Of a stretch of DNA of 64,000 bases, positions 8,111 through 16,994 are shown piece by piece. Origin of the DNA: Microbulbifer celer (GTDB lineage Bacteria; Pseudomonadota; Gammaproteobacteria; Pseudomonadales; Cellvibrionaceae); NCBI RefSeq assembly GCF_020991125.1, contig NZ_CP087715.1, positions 496,001-560,000 of the forward strand. Direction: 5' to 3'. The position numbers and the translations under genes were made by a program. The notes under the pieces are model-generated. The model was not told the origin of the DNA. It saw nothing but the letters and a program-made list of their open reading frames with translations, and ran no database searches. The first letter of the stretch is position 1. Every line of letters starts with the position of its first letter.

Positions 8111-8893
8111 ATGATCAAATCACTGTGGACGGCCAAAACCGGTCTCGAATCCCAACAGGTAAAAATGGATGTAATTTCCAACAACCTGGCGAACGTGAGT
8201 ACCAACGGCTTCAAAAAATCCCGCGCGGTGTTTGAAGACCTGCTGTACCAGAACCTGCGTCAGCCCGGTGCGCGCAACGATATCCAGAACACCCTGCCGT
8301 CCGGTATGCAGGTGGGCAGCGGTGTGCGTCCGGTAGCGACCGAACGGCTGCACGCTCAGGGTGGACTGGAAAATACCGGAAATTCCCGTGACCTGGCGAT
8401 TAACGGCAAAGGCTTTTTCCAGGTGCGTATGGCCGATGGCAGTACCGCCTATACCCGCGATGGCAGTTTCCAGCTGGATGAAAATGGCCAGATGGTAACA
8501 GCGAGCGGTTACCCGCTGGAGCCGGCCGTCATCATCCCCGACAACGCACTATCCGTGACCGTCGGCAAAGACGGCCTTGTATCGATCACCGAGCCGGGCT
8601 CCACCCAGAGCGTCGAAGTGGGGCAGCTGACACTGTCGACCTTCGTCAATCCCGCCGGTCTGCAAGCCATCGGTGAAAACCTCTATCTGGAAACCAGCGC
8701 TTCGGGCATGCGCAGTGAAAGTATGCCGGGTATGAACGGCGCCGGCAGCCTGTATCAGTCTTATGTGGAAACCTCCAACGTCAATGTGGTGGAAGAAATG
8801 GTAAGCATGATCCAGACCCAGCGTGCCTACGAGATCAACAGCAAAGCGGTACAGACCTCCGACGAGATGCTGTCGCGTCTGGCGCAGTTGTGA
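8111..8893 (+). CDS. flgG: FlgG, distal rod protein
   Basis: 260 residues, the constant FlgG length. It has [20 protein letters not shown] near the start, the FlgG-type GSGVRPVAT segment, [16 protein letters not shown] and the C-terminal [20 protein letters not shown]. FlgG builds the distal rod that crosses the P and L rings; mutations in its N-terminal region change rod length in Salmonella. The downstream flgH frame abuts the stop. Confidence 0.97.
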   Translation: MIKSLWTAKTGLESQQVKMDVISNNLANVSTNGFKKSRAVFEDLLYQNLRQPGARNDIQNTLPSGMQVGSGVRPVATERLHAQGGLENTGNSRDLAINGKGFFQVRMADGSTAYTRDGSFQLDENGQMVTASGYPLEPAVIIPDNALSVTVGKDGLVSITEPGSTQSVEVGQLTLSTFVNPAGLQAIGENLYLETSASGMRSESMPGMNGAGSLYQSYVETSNVNVVEEMVSMIQTQRAYEINSKAVQTSDEMLSRLAQL

Positions 8894-8901
8894 TCGCCGC
8901 G

Positions 8902-9567
8902 ATGCGTTTCTCTTTTTTACCGCTGGTGAGTATTTTTCTGCTGGCCGGTGGCTGTGCGCAGCTGCCGCAGTCGTCCCTGGCCGGCGACCCGGAGTGGGTG
9001 GAAATTCCCGAGCCGCCGCCCCAGCGTACCAACGGTGCCATCTTCCAGCCGGAGGCGGGTTACCGCCCGCTGTTTGAAGATTATCGGCCGCGCATGAGTG
9101 GTGACCTGTTGACGGTGGTCTTCAATGAACAGGTCAGTGCGTCCAAAAGTGCCGAGGTCAATTCAGACCGCGAGGGCGGCGCCACGTTTACCGCAGACAC
9201 GGTGCCCATTGGCCTGGAAGAACTGGCGGAATACGGTCTGGAGTTGTCCGGGAGCAATAATTTTGAAGGCGGTGGCGGTGCCGAGGCGCGCAACACCTTT
9301 ACCGGTACACTCACGGTGACCGTGATGGAAGTATTGCCCAACCGCAATCTGCGGGTGCGCGGTGAAAAGCAGATCCGTATCAATCAGGGCACTGAGTTCA
9401 TCCGCTTCTCCGGCATTGTCGATCCGCGGGAAATTGATGGCGCAAACTCCGTGCTCTCCACCCAGGTAGCGGAAGCGCGCATTGAATATGTCGGCGATGG
9501 TTACATCAATGAGGCCCAGAACATGGGCTGGTTGCAGCGATTGCTGCTGAATCTATCGCCTTTTTGA
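8902..9567 (+). CDS. flgH: FlgH, L-ring lipoprotein
   Basis: 221 residues from the ATG at 8902; a GTG at 8890 that overlaps the flgG stop (GTGA) is an alternative and would give translational coupling. The lipoprotein signal is clear ([15 protein letters not shown], lipobox cysteine at about residue 16). The body has [20 protein letters not shown], then [20 protein letters not shown] and [12 protein letters not shown], all FlgH hallmarks. It forms the outer-membrane L ring around the rod. Confidence 0.95.
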   Translation: MRFSFLPLVSIFLLAGGCAQLPQSSLAGDPEWVEIPEPPPQRTNGAIFQPEAGYRPLFEDYRPRMSGDLLTVVFNEQVSASKSAEVNSDREGGATFTADTVPIGLEELAEYGLELSGSNNFEGGGGAEARNTFTGTLTVTVMEVLPNRNLRVRGEKQIRINQGTEFIRFSGIVDPREIDGANSVLSTQVAEARIEYVGDGYINEAQNMGWLQRLLLNLSPF

Positions 9568-9582
9568 CTTTCCGGATTGCCG

Positions 9583-10710
9583 ATGCGACCTATTTTTTTC
9601 ACGCGTAAATTTTTTCTGCCACTGCTGGTGAAAATATTTTTGTTGCTGGTGCTCAGCGGCACCAGTGTGTACGCAGAACCGCTGCGCGAGCTGGCAGATT
9701 TCGCCGGTGTGCGCGATAACCAGCTGGTGGGCTACGGGCTGGTAGTAGGGCTGGACGGCAGTGGTGACCAGACCATGCAGACGCCATTCACCACCCAGAG
9801 CCTGAGCAATATGTTTTCCCAGCTCGGTATCACCATTCCTGCCGGCACTAACATGCAATTGCGCAATGTGGCCGGTGTGATGGTGACGGCAAAAATGCCT
9901 GCGTTCGCACGCCCCGGGCAGCGAATGGATGTGGTGGTATCTTCCATCGGCAACGCGCGCAGCCTGCGCGGCGGCACCCTGTTGATGACGCCGTTGAAAG
10001 GCCTGGACGGGCGCACCTACGCCGTCGCCCAGGGCAATCTGCTGGTGGGTGGTGCCGGCGCCGAGTCCGGTGGTTCCAGTGTGCAGATCAACCAGCAGGC
10101 CGGTGGACGTATCAGCGGCGGTGCACTGGTGGAGCGCGAGGTTCCGGTGGCGCTGGGTGCGGGTGGATTTCTCGACCTGCAACTGCGCGAGGCGGATTTC
10201 GGTACCGCGGAGCGGGTAGTCAACGCCATCAATCGCGAATTTGGCAGCGCCATCGCCGGTGCGGTGGACGCGGGTATGATCCGCCTTCAGAGCCCGGAAG
10301 ATGCCAATGCACGGGTACGTTTTATGGCGCGAGTACAGGCGATTGATGTCACACCGCTGGCGCCGCCGGCGCGGGTGGTGATCAATGCGCGTAGCGGCGC
10401 TGTTGTATTGAACGGGCGGGTTACCCTGGGGCCGGCTGCCGTGGCCCACGGCAACCTGTCTGTGGTGATTGATACCGCCTTTGGCGTCAGCCAGCCGGCG
10501 CCGTTTGGCGAGGGCACCACCACGGTAGTACCGGACAGCAATATCACCCTCAGCCAGCAGGCGGGCACCCTCAAGTTTGTGCAGGGCGCGGACCTGTTGG
10601 AAGTCGTCGACGCACTCAATGCCCTGGGGGCAACGCCCGCAGATCTGATGACCATTCTCGAAGCACTCAAGGCCTCCGGCGCGCTGCGCGCCGAGCTGGA
10701 GATAATCTGA
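9583..10710 (+). CDS. flgI: FlgI, P-ring protein
   Basis: 375 residues from the ATG at 9583 with CGGA upstream (a TTG two codons earlier is the longest frame). It has a long hydrophobic signal region, then the conserved start of the mature protein (ELADFAGVRDNQLVGYGLVV GLDGSGD split here), MFSQLGITIPAG and the C-terminal TLKFVQGADLLEVVDALNAL followed by GATPADLMTILEALK. It is the periplasmic ring around the rod and needs FlgA. It overlaps flgJ by one base. Confidence 0.96.
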   Translation: MRPIFFTRKFFLPLLVKIFLLLVLSGTSVYAEPLRELADFAGVRDNQLVGYGLVVGLDGSGDQTMQTPFTTQSLSNMFSQLGITIPAGTNMQLRNVAGVMVTAKMPAFARPGQRMDVVVSSIGNARSLRGGTLLMTPLKGLDGRTYAVAQGNLLVGGAGAESGGSSVQINQQAGGRISGGALVEREVPVALGAGGFLDLQLREADFGTAERVVNAINREFGSAIAGAVDAGMIRLQSPEDANARVRFMARVQAIDVTPLAPPARVVINARSGAVVLNGRVTLGPAAVAHGNLSVVIDTAFGVSQPAPFGEGTTTVVPDSNITLSQQAGTLKFVQGADLLEVVDALNALGATPADLMTILEALKASGALRAELEII

Positions 10711-11057
10711 TGAACCCGATCGATACCCGTGCCGGCTTTGCCCTGGATGTCAATGCGCTCAGCGGAATTTCCCGCGGGCGTGACAAAGACGAACAGTTAC
10801 AGGCGGTGGCGGAACAGTTTGAGGCACTGTTTCTGAACCAGGTCATGAAAAGCATGCGCGATGCGGTGCCCCGCTCGGACCTGATCGACAGTTCCAGTAC
10901 GCGATTTTATGAATCGCTATTCGACCAACAGCTTTCCTCCCATCTCGCCGGGCGTGGGTTGGGGTTGGCTGAGCAACTGGTACAGCACCTGTCTGCAGAT
11001 GCTTCGCCTTCTGCGCAAAGTCCAGCACGACCAGAGAACCTGAACGGAAAACCCTGA
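10710..11057 (+). CDS. flgJ: FlgJ, rod-binding domain only
   Basis: 115 residues. The rod-binding/cap domain is present (LQAVAEQFEALFLNQVMKSM, then STRFYESLFDQQLSSHLAGR), but the protein stops about where the glucosaminidase domain of enteric and vibrio FlgJ would begin. Whatever opens the peptidoglycan for the rod must therefore be encoded elsewhere. Single-domain FlgJ is known in other groups. A 93-base gap holding a FliA-type -10 separates it from flgK. Confidence 0.9.
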   Translation: MNPIDTRAGFALDVNALSGISRGRDKDEQLQAVAEQFEALFLNQVMKSMRDAVPRSDLIDSSSTRFYESLFDQQLSSHLAGRGLGLAEQLVQHLSADASPSAQSPARPENLNGKP

Positions 11058-11092
11058 AATCAGCAGTACGGGTAAAAAACGCTTTCGCACAC

Positions 11093-11120
11093 TCAAGATC
11101 ACTGACACTGCCGCCGATAA
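11093..11120 (+). promoter_or_regulatory. Possible sigma-28 promoter for flgKL
   Basis: A perfect FliA -10 (GCCGATAA, 11113-11120) lies 30 bases before the flgK ATG. The -35 is poor (TCAA at 11093-11096 with a 16-base spacer). flgKL are class 3 genes in enterics, so the position makes sense. Confidence 0.6.
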
Positions 11121-11150
11121 CTGCAGTAACGGCGACACGGAATCACCAAA

Positions 11151-12770
11151 ATGAGTATTTTTTCAATCGGCCTCAGCGGCCTTAATGCGGCGCAGAACGC
11201 CCTCAATACCACTGGCAACAACATCAGCAACGTGTACACGCCCGGATACAACCGCGAGTTGACCCTGCTGGGTGAACGCGCTGGTGGTGGCGGTGTCACG
11301 GTGAACGATATCCAACGCCAGTTCGATTCCTTTGTCGCCAGTCAGTTGAACCGCGCCAACAGTGAGACCAGTGCACTCAGCAGTTATGTCACCCAGGTTT
11401 CCCAGATCGATGATCTGCTGGCGGACCAGCAGGCGGGACTTGCACCGCTGATGCAGGATATGTTCTCCGCGTTTGAGGATCTCGTCAGTGCGCCTTCCGA
11501 TCCCGCTGCGCGTCAGGGGGTAATCGGTACTGCCGATACCCTGAGTGCCCAGTTCCGCGCCTTCGATGAATACCTCAACGATATGCAGTCCGGGGTGAAC
11601 CAGCAGGTCCGGGAAGAAATCAGCCTGATCAACAATACCGCGGAGCAGATCGCCAACCTCAACCGCGAAATTTCCCTGGCCAAAGCAAAACACGGCGAGG
11701 CGCCGAACACCCTGCTGAACCAGCGCGATCAACTGGTAGCGGATTTGAATGAGCGCATCGATGTGGAACTGTCGGTACAGCAGAGCGGCACCTACAACCT
11801 CTCTATTGGCAACGGCCAGCCGATCGTCGCCGGCAGTCGCAGCTTCGGGCTGGAAGCCATCAGCTCCGCCAGCGACCCGGCGCGCACCGTAGTCGGCTAT
11901 CGCGACTCCGCCAACAACCTGGTCGAACTCGATCAGGACAAAATCACCGGCGGTACCCTGGGTGGCCTGATCAGTTTTCGCAGTGAGGCATTGGATAAAA
12001 CCCAGAATCAACTGGGACAGCTGGCGGTTTCCCTATCGAGCGCCATCAACGAGCAGCACCGCGCGGGTATCGACCTGAATGGCGAGACCGGTGGTGACAT
12101 GTTTGCGGTGGCTGAGCCACGCCTGGTAAGTAACGCCAACAATAGCGGCAGTGCAGTACTTGACGCCGCCTTCGGCGATCCCAGCGCATTGGCGGCCACC
12201 GACTACACACTGAAAGTGACCGATGCCGCCAATGGGGAATTCGAGATCACCCGTCTGGATAACGGCGAGCGTTTTACTGCCACCCTCGATGCCAATGGCG
12301 AGCTGTCATTTGGCGGCGTGGTGGTTTCTGTAGACGATACAGCGGCGCTTGCCGATGGCGACAGTTTCGAGCTGCAGCCGGTGCGCGGGGCCGCGGGATC
12401 CATGGAAAACCTTATCAGTGATACTGCCGCCATTGCCGCCAGTGCGAGTGGCAGCAGCGGCGACAACGAGAATGCCCTGGCACTGCAACAACTGCAGGAG
12501 AAGGTACTGGTTGGCGGCAGCGCTACCTTCAGCGGTGCCTACGCGATCATGGTCAGTGATGTAGGCAGTTACACCAGTATTGCCCAGGTCAACCTGGAAG
12601 CCCGCGAAGGACTGAGTGAGCAGCTGACCGCGCTGCAGCAGTCGGAATCCGGAGTCAATCTGGACGAAGAGGCGGCCAACCTGATCCGCTTCCAGCAGTA
12701 CTACCAGGCCAATGCCAAAGTGATCCAGACCGCGTCCACGGTGCTGGATGAAATTCTCAGTCTGCGTTGA
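11151..12770 (+). CDS. flgK: FlgK, first hook-filament junction protein
   Basis: 539 residues, a normal FlgK size. N-terminus FSIGLSGLNAAQNALNTTGN is followed by NISNVYTPGYNRE. The D1 region carries FDSFVASQLNRANSETS and LNQRDQLVADLNERIDVELS. The C-terminus LDEEAANLIRFQQYYQANAK is the standard FlgK ending. The central variable domain is rich in Asp, Ala, Ser and Gly. CGGAA precedes the start. flgL follows 54 bases later. Confidence 0.96.
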   Translation: MSIFSIGLSGLNAAQNALNTTGNNISNVYTPGYNRELTLLGERAGGGGVTVNDIQRQFDSFVASQLNRANSETSALSSYVTQVSQIDDLLADQQAGLAPLMQDMFSAFEDLVSAPSDPAARQGVIGTADTLSAQFRAFDEYLNDMQSGVNQQVREEISLINNTAEQIANLNREISLAKAKHGEAPNTLLNQRDQLVADLNERIDVELSVQQSGTYNLSIGNGQPIVAGSRSFGLEAISSASDPARTVVGYRDSANNLVELDQDKITGGTLGGLISFRSEALDKTQNQLGQLAVSLSSAINEQHRAGIDLNGETGGDMFAVAEPRLVSNANNSGSAVLDAAFGDPSALAATDYTLKVTDAANGEFEITRLDNGERFTATLDANGELSFGGVVVSVDDTAALADGDSFELQPVRGAAGSMENLISDTAAIAASASGSSGDNENALALQQLQEKVLVGGSATFSGAYAIMVSDVGSYTSIAQVNLEAREGLSEQLTALQQSESGVNLDEEAANLIRFQQYYQANAKVIQTASTVLDEILSLR

Positions 12771-12824
12771 TTTGTCACGCGTGAGTTAAAGAACCAAAAC
12801 AGATACCTGAAAGAGATTCCTGTC

Positions 12825-14021
12825 ATGCGAATCAGCACGCTCACCATCTTCGATCAGAGCATGAGTTCCCTCAACCGGCAGCAGAGCAGCCTGATGCAGG
12901 TGAGCCAGCAGATTGCCTCCGGGCGCCGGGTGGTGAACCCGTCGGACGATCCCCAGGCCGCCTCCCAGGCGGTGCAGGTTTCCCAATCGCTGGCGATCAA
13001 TGAACAGTACGCGGATGCCCGCATCAGCGCCCGCAACGCACTGGCACAGGAAGAAAGCGTACTAGACAGCGTCAATGATGCCATCGCCAGTGCGCGCACC
13101 CTGATTGTGCAGGCCTCCAGCGATACCCTGAGTGACGCCAACCGCGCGTCGGTGGCCAGTGAATTGCGCGGTATTTATGAAACCGTCATCGGCCAGGCAA
13201 ACGCCACCGACGGCAATGGACGCTATCTGTTCGGCGGCTACCAGGATGGCAGCGAACCTTTTGTACGGGATACCGATGGCAGCGTCAGCTACGTTGGTGA
13301 CAGCAACAGCCGCGCGGTGCGCGTAGACGCCTCCCGCCTGATGCCCGTGGCCGACAATGGCGAAGTCATTTTCCAGAGCGTGAGTGCGGGGGCCGGCTAT
13401 ATGGCGGTCGCCGCGGATAGTAATCAGGGCAGCATTACGTTCAATGGTCCGCAGGTAGTGAACGCAAATGACCCCGATTACGGCAATGCGTTTGATATTA
13501 CCTTTTCGGTATCTGGAGACGACGTGAGTTACTCCATCAATGGCGGCGCCGCCGAGGTATACGAAGCCGGACAACCGATCCGCATCGGCGGGCTCTCCGT
13601 CACTCTCGAGGGTACTCCGGCGGACGGCGACAGCATCCGCATGGATAAAGCGGAAAACCTCAACACCGACCTGTTCGCCACCTTTGAGAAAGCCCTGGCG
13701 GTTCTCGAGCAGCCCGCCAGTACCGACGCAGAAACCGCCGCGCGCAAAAATACCCTCAGTAACGTACTGCGGGAATTCGACAACAGCCTGGACAATGTCC
13801 TCACCAACCGCGCGTCCGTGGGGGCGCGGATGAACGAGCTGGACGTGGTGGACTCTGTAGCCGGCAACCGCAACCTGAATTACGAGCAAACGCTCTCGGG
13901 ACTGGTGGACCTGGACTACGTCTCCGCGATTTCCGAATACAGTCTGCGCCAGATCGGACTGCAGGCAGCACAGCAGGCGTTTATCGATATCAAGGGCATG
14001 ACACTGTTTGACCGGATGTAA
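12825..14021 (+). CDS. flgL: FlgL, second hook-filament junction protein
   Basis: 398 residues. The flagellin-like N-terminus is present (MRISTLTIFDQSMSSLNRQQ, then QIASGRRVVNPSDDPQAA), with the FlgL pattern ATDGNGRYLFGGYQDGSEPF and a flagellin-like C-terminal helix (DLDYVSAISEYSLRQIGLQA). FlgL adapts FlgK to the filament. The gene converges on fliR; the 59-base gap contains GTAGGGCGGATAAGCG, which resembles the repeat at 46244. Confidence 0.95.
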   Translation: MRISTLTIFDQSMSSLNRQQSSLMQVSQQIASGRRVVNPSDDPQAASQAVQVSQSLAINEQYADARISARNALAQEESVLDSVNDAIASARTLIVQASSDTLSDANRASVASELRGIYETVIGQANATDGNGRYLFGGYQDGSEPFVRDTDGSVSYVGDSNSRAVRVDASRLMPVADNGEVIFQSVSAGAGYMAVAADSNQGSITFNGPQVVNANDPDYGNAFDITFSVSGDDVSYSINGGAAEVYEAGQPIRIGGLSVTLEGTPADGDSIRMDKAENLNTDLFATFEKALAVLEQPASTDAETAARKNTLSNVLREFDNSLDNVLTNRASVGARMNELDVVDSVAGNRNLNYEQTLSGLVDLDYVSAISEYSLRQIGLQAAQQAFIDIKGMTLFDRM

Positions 14022-14080
14022 CCACCGCGACAAAAAGCGGATGGTGTTTTCAACCGTAGGGCGGATAAGCGTCTAGCGGG

Positions 14081-14866
14081 TCAGGGTTGTGCGAGGGTTG
14101 TCAGCAGCTGCTGAATCATCAACAGTCCCTGCTCGAACAGCATCTGCAGAAAGCGGCCGAGATCGGTCATCAGCACCACCAGCAGGATCAGACCCAGGGT
14201 CAGGGAAACCGGAAAGCCGATGGAGAATACCGTCAGCTGTGGTGCCGAGCGGTTGAGGATACCGAGAGAGACATTCACGATCAGCAGCGCCGCTACTACC
14301 GGCAGTGCGAGCAACAGTCCCGATGAAAATACCGTGCTGCCGAAGCGAGCCAGCATTTCAAAACCTGCGGGGTTAAGACCGGTGTATCCAACGGGCAGCG
14401 TCTGAAAACTGCCCGCCAGGGTTTCAATCACGATCAGGTGCCCGTCTACGGCGAGAAATACCATAATCGTTACCAGGTGCAGAAACCGCGACAGCACCAT
14501 GGTGTTGACCCCGTCCGGGGTCACAAACGTCGCGAACGCCAGCCCCATCTGTAGGCCGATAAAATCCCCCGCCGCCTGTACTACGGCAAAGATCACCCGC
14601 AAGGTCAGCCCGATGGCGGCGCCGATCAGTGTCTGTTCTACCAAGATCCCGAGCCCGGCCCAGGACCACACCGGTACGGTGGGCAGTGGCGGCAGCCCCG
14701 GTGCAATGACAATCGTCAGCACCGCGGCAAGGCCGATTTTTACCCGTGTTGGTGCCGCACGGTGGCCGAGTACGGGTGACGCCATCAGGAATCCGCTGAG
14801 ACGCACAAACGGCCACAGAAAGGCAATCAGCCAGGCGTGCAGTTGCGCGTAGGTTATATCAATCAC
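14081..14866 (-). CDS. fliR: FliR, export gate membrane protein
   Basis: 261 residues with about six hydrophobic helices and FliR landmarks: FLWPFVRLSGFLMASPVLGH, LTLRVIFAVVQAAGDFIGLQ, then MGLAFATFVTPDG and the C-terminal ALPVVAALLIVNVSLGILNR. With FliP and FliQ it forms the helical export gate at the centre of the MS ring. It is the last gene of the leftward fliL-M-N-O-P-Q-R run, 18 bases after fliQ. Confidence 0.95.
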   Translation of the reverse strand: MIDITYAQLHAWLIAFLWPFVRLSGFLMASPVLGHRAAPTRVKIGLAAVLTIVIAPGLPPLPTVPVWSWAGLGILVEQTLIGAAIGLTLRVIFAVVQAAGDFIGLQMGLAFATFVTPDGVNTMVLSRFLHLVTIMVFLAVDGHLIVIETLAGSFQTLPVGYTGLNPAGFEMLARFGSTVFSSGLLLALPVVAALLIVNVSLGILNRSAPQLTVFSIGFPVSLTLGLILLVVLMTDLGRFLQMLFEQGLLMIQQLLTTLAQP

Positions 14867-14884
14867 GGGGTTGGCTTTTCCGGT

Positions 14885-15154
14885 TCAGGAAACCAGTAAC
14901 GGAATATTCTGGAACAGGGTACGGGTGTAATCGGTGATGAGCGCCAGCAGCCAGGGCCCGGCAATCACCAGTACCGCAAACACGGCCAGAATCTTGGGAA
15001 TAAACGACAGGGTCATTTCGTTGATCTGGGTCGCCGCCTGAAACAGACTCACCAGCAACCCCACCAACAGTGCGGTCAGCAACATCGGCGCACCCAGGGA
15101 AAGTGCGATCAGCATGGCCTGATAAGCCAGGTTCATTACGGTTTCTGCGGTCAT
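14885..15154 (-). CDS. fliQ: FliQ, export gate membrane protein
   Basis: 89 residues, two hydrophobic helices and the invariant family pattern (LSLGAPMLLTALLVGLLVSL, then FQAATQINEMTLSFIPK). FliQ contributes four subunits to the FliPQR pore. The normal fliP-fliQ junction is interrupted here by about 200 bases containing the long inverted repeat at 15217-15331. Confidence 0.96.
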   Translation of the reverse strand: MTAETVMNLAYQAMLIALSLGAPMLLTALLVGLLVSLFQAATQINEMTLSFIPKILAVFAVLVIAGPWLLALITDYTRTLFQNIPLLVS

Positions 15155-15216
15155 GGGGTTGTACCGGTCTGTTTATTTTCGTGGTTCTTCGTAAATCAGT
15201 GTGAAGGCTCCGCGAA

Positions 15217-15331
15217 GGTACTGATACCGGGTGCAGCTTTGTGAGACCGTCTGCGGCCAGGACGGCCGCAGCCGAGCCCCCAGGGATGGGTTTACGGCGT
15301 GTCTCACAAAGCTGCACCCGGTAGCAGTACC
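15217..15331. repeat. 115-bp palindromic element (MITE/REP-like) between fliP and fliQ
   Basis: Arms of 31 bases (15217-15247 and 15301-15331) are reverse complements with one mismatch; the arm core is CGGGTGCAGCTTTGTGAGAC. The 53-base interior holds a second stem (CTGCGGCC / GGCCGCAG around 15250-15270) and the motif CCCAGGGATGGGTTTACGGC. No open reading frame of note is present. The form suggests a small non-autonomous mobile element or dispersed repeat; no second full copy is in this window. Confidence 0.7.
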
Positions 15332-15358
15332 GCCACTAAACTTGTTCAAGGCAAAAGC

Positions 15359-16114
15359 TCAGGGATAAAAACTCTGCGCCAAAGATCCAATCAACAACTG
15401 CCAGCCATCCACCAATACAAACAACATCAGTTTGAACGGCAGTGAAATAGTCGCGGGGGGGACCATCATCATCCCCAAAGCCATCAATACACTGGCCACC
15501 ACCAGATCAATGATCAGGAAAGGAATAAAAATGGTGAATCCGATCTGGAACGCCGTTTTCAATTCACTGGTGACGAAAGCCGGCAACAATACCCGCAAAG
15601 GCACCGCCTCCGGCCCCTGTAGTGGCCCGGTATTGGCGAGGCGCGCAAACAGGGCAATATCCGGTTCACGGGTCTGGGAGAGCATGAAACTTTTCAGCGG
15701 TTCGCTGCCGCGCGCGAGAAATTCATCAAACGAAATTTCATCCTGAGTCAGCGGTTCCCAGGCCTCGTCGTGAATTTTTTCCAGCACCGGGGACATCACA
15801 AAGAAAGTAAGGAACAGAGTCAGCCCCAGCAGCACCTGGTTTGGCGGTGCGGCCTGGGTACCCATGGCAGTGCGCAGCAGGCTGAGGACGATGATGATGC
15901 GGGTGAAGCAGGTCATCATCAACAAAACGGCCGGCAGGAACGCGAGGCTGGTGAGTAACAGCAGCGTCTGTAGTTTAATCGACCACTGCTGGCCGCCGTC
16001 GGCTGTGGGCTGGCTGACGAGGCCGTTAATGGTAGCCTGGGCCCAACCGTCCGCTGGCAATATCAGTAACAGCAGGGCGGGTACTATTGCGGCGGTAGCA
16101 CGGGCAGGGTTCAC
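15359..16114 (-). CDS. fliP: FliP, export gate membrane protein
   Basis: 251 residues with an N-terminal signal peptide typical of FliP ([16 protein letters not shown]) and the conserved segments [40 protein letters not shown] and [20 protein letters not shown], ending in [19 protein letters not shown]. It overlaps fliO by four bases (ATGA). The gap after its stop contains the 115-bp palindrome, which may reduce read-through to fliQR. Confidence 0.97.
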   Translation of the reverse strand: MNPARATAAIVPALLLLILPADGWAQATINGLVSQPTADGGQQWSIKLQTLLLLTSLAFLPAVLLMMTCFTRIIIVLSLLRTAMGTQAAPPNQVLLGLTLFLTFFVMSPVLEKIHDEAWEPLTQDEISFDEFLARGSEPLKSFMLSQTREPDIALFARLANTGPLQGPEAVPLRVLLPAFVTSELKTAFQIGFTIFIPFLIIDLVVASVLMALGMMMVPPATISLPFKLMLFVLVDGWQLLIGSLAQSFYP

Positions 16115-16518
16115 GAGCGGTCTCCGCGTCGGCCCATATTGTGGCGCAGCGCCTGCGTCAGTCGGTTGGCGAAACTTCCAGTGAGCGGAGCCGATGTATT
16201 TCTGTCAGCGCTATCTCCGCTATCGGGCTCCGCCGGCAAAGTGTGTAGGTGGTTGACCTGGCCGCCGCCCACGCCGAGCACCAGCCACTGGTCCTGGACT
16301 TCCAGCACCACGACTTTTTCCCGTGTACCAACCGCCTTGCTGGCGACGACTCTCATCGGTGGGCCGCTGGCATTTGCGCCCAGTCCCGGTGCCAGGCGGC
16401 GGGTCAGCCAGGCGCACAGAAGAATCAGTGCGATCAGCGCGATCAGTACACCGGCAACCTTGCCCAGCATTGCCAGGCCGACGACAGATTCGCCGCTTGC
16501 AGCGCTCGTGTTGTTCAT
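16111..16518 (-). CDS. fliO: FliO, export gate assembly scaffold
   Basis: 135 residues: a short N-terminal tail, one membrane helix ([20 protein letters not shown]), then a cytoplasmic domain with the FliO signature [20 protein letters not shown] and [16 protein letters not shown]. FliO assists FliPQR assembly. It overlaps both fliN and fliP by four bases. Confidence 0.9.
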   Translation of the reverse strand: MNNTSAASGESVVGLAMLGKVAGVLIALIALILLCAWLTRRLAPGLGANASGPPMRVVASKAVGTREKVVVLEVQDQWLVLGVGGGQVNHLHTLPAEPDSGDSADRNTSAPLTGSFANRLTQALRHNMGRRGDRS

Positions 16519-16994
16519 CGGTTGAGTTTGTGAATCCGTTCCTGGGGCGTCACGATTTCGGTGATGCGGATGCCATACTTGTCTTCGATCACTACCACTT
16601 CGCCCTGGGCCACCAGGTAGCCGTTGATCAGGATATCCATCGGCTCGCCGGCGAGACCATCGAGTTCAATCACCGAGCCCTGTGCAAGTTCCAGCAACTG
16701 TTTGATGGTGATGCGGGTACGCCCAAGCTCTACGCTCAGTTTCACCGGTATATCCATCACCATTTCCAGATCGCGCATGGCGCCGCTGGTGTTGTTGTTT
16801 TCCAACGGTTTGAAAACCTGGTCTGTGGCTTTGCGGGGGTCGCCGCCAGGCTGACTGTCTGCCGCGTCCTGTTCGGCGAGCGCTTCTGACCAGTCGGTGC
16901 CAGTTGATTCGGTCAGTTGTTCGGTCATGGCTGCCGCCCAGCTGTCGCCTTCGGCGGTGTCCATCGGGTTCTGCTTGCTGTCGCTATCGCTCAT
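16515..16994 (-). CDS. fliN: FliN, flagellar switch protein
   Basis: 159 residues. An acidic, variable N-terminal half is followed by the SpoA domain (MVMDIPVKLSVELGRTRITI, KQLLELAQGSVIELDGLAGE, PMDILINGYLVAQGEVVVIE, then GIRITEIVTP). FliN forms the lower C-ring with FliM and binds FliH. Four-base overlaps join it to fliM and fliO. Confidence 0.97.
   Translation of the reverse strand: MSDSDSKQNPMDTAEGDSWAAAMTEQLTESTGTDWSEALAEQDAADSQPGGDPRKATDQVFKPLENNNTSGAMRDLEMVMDIPVKLSVELGRTRITIKQLLELAQGSVIELDGLAGEPMDILINGYLVAQGEVVVIEDKYGIRITEIVTPQERIHKLNR

Noticed and set aside
9553..10449. 298-codon minus-strand frame opposite flgI
   Set aside because: flgI is complete and certain on the plus strand; the opposite frame has no family features.
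11163..12011. 282-codon minus-strand frame opposite flgK
   Set aside because: Shadow of the conserved flgK N-terminal half; no supporting motif.
13062..14033. 323-codon minus-strand frame opposite flgL
   Set aside because: Antisense shadow of flgL, with no independent evidence.
16091..16098. GGCGGTAG, the ops/RfaH recruitment octamer
   Set aside because: It lies inside fliP on the non-transcribed sense and far from the capsule genes; chance in GC-rich coding DNA. No such site was found upstream of the capsule exporter genes.
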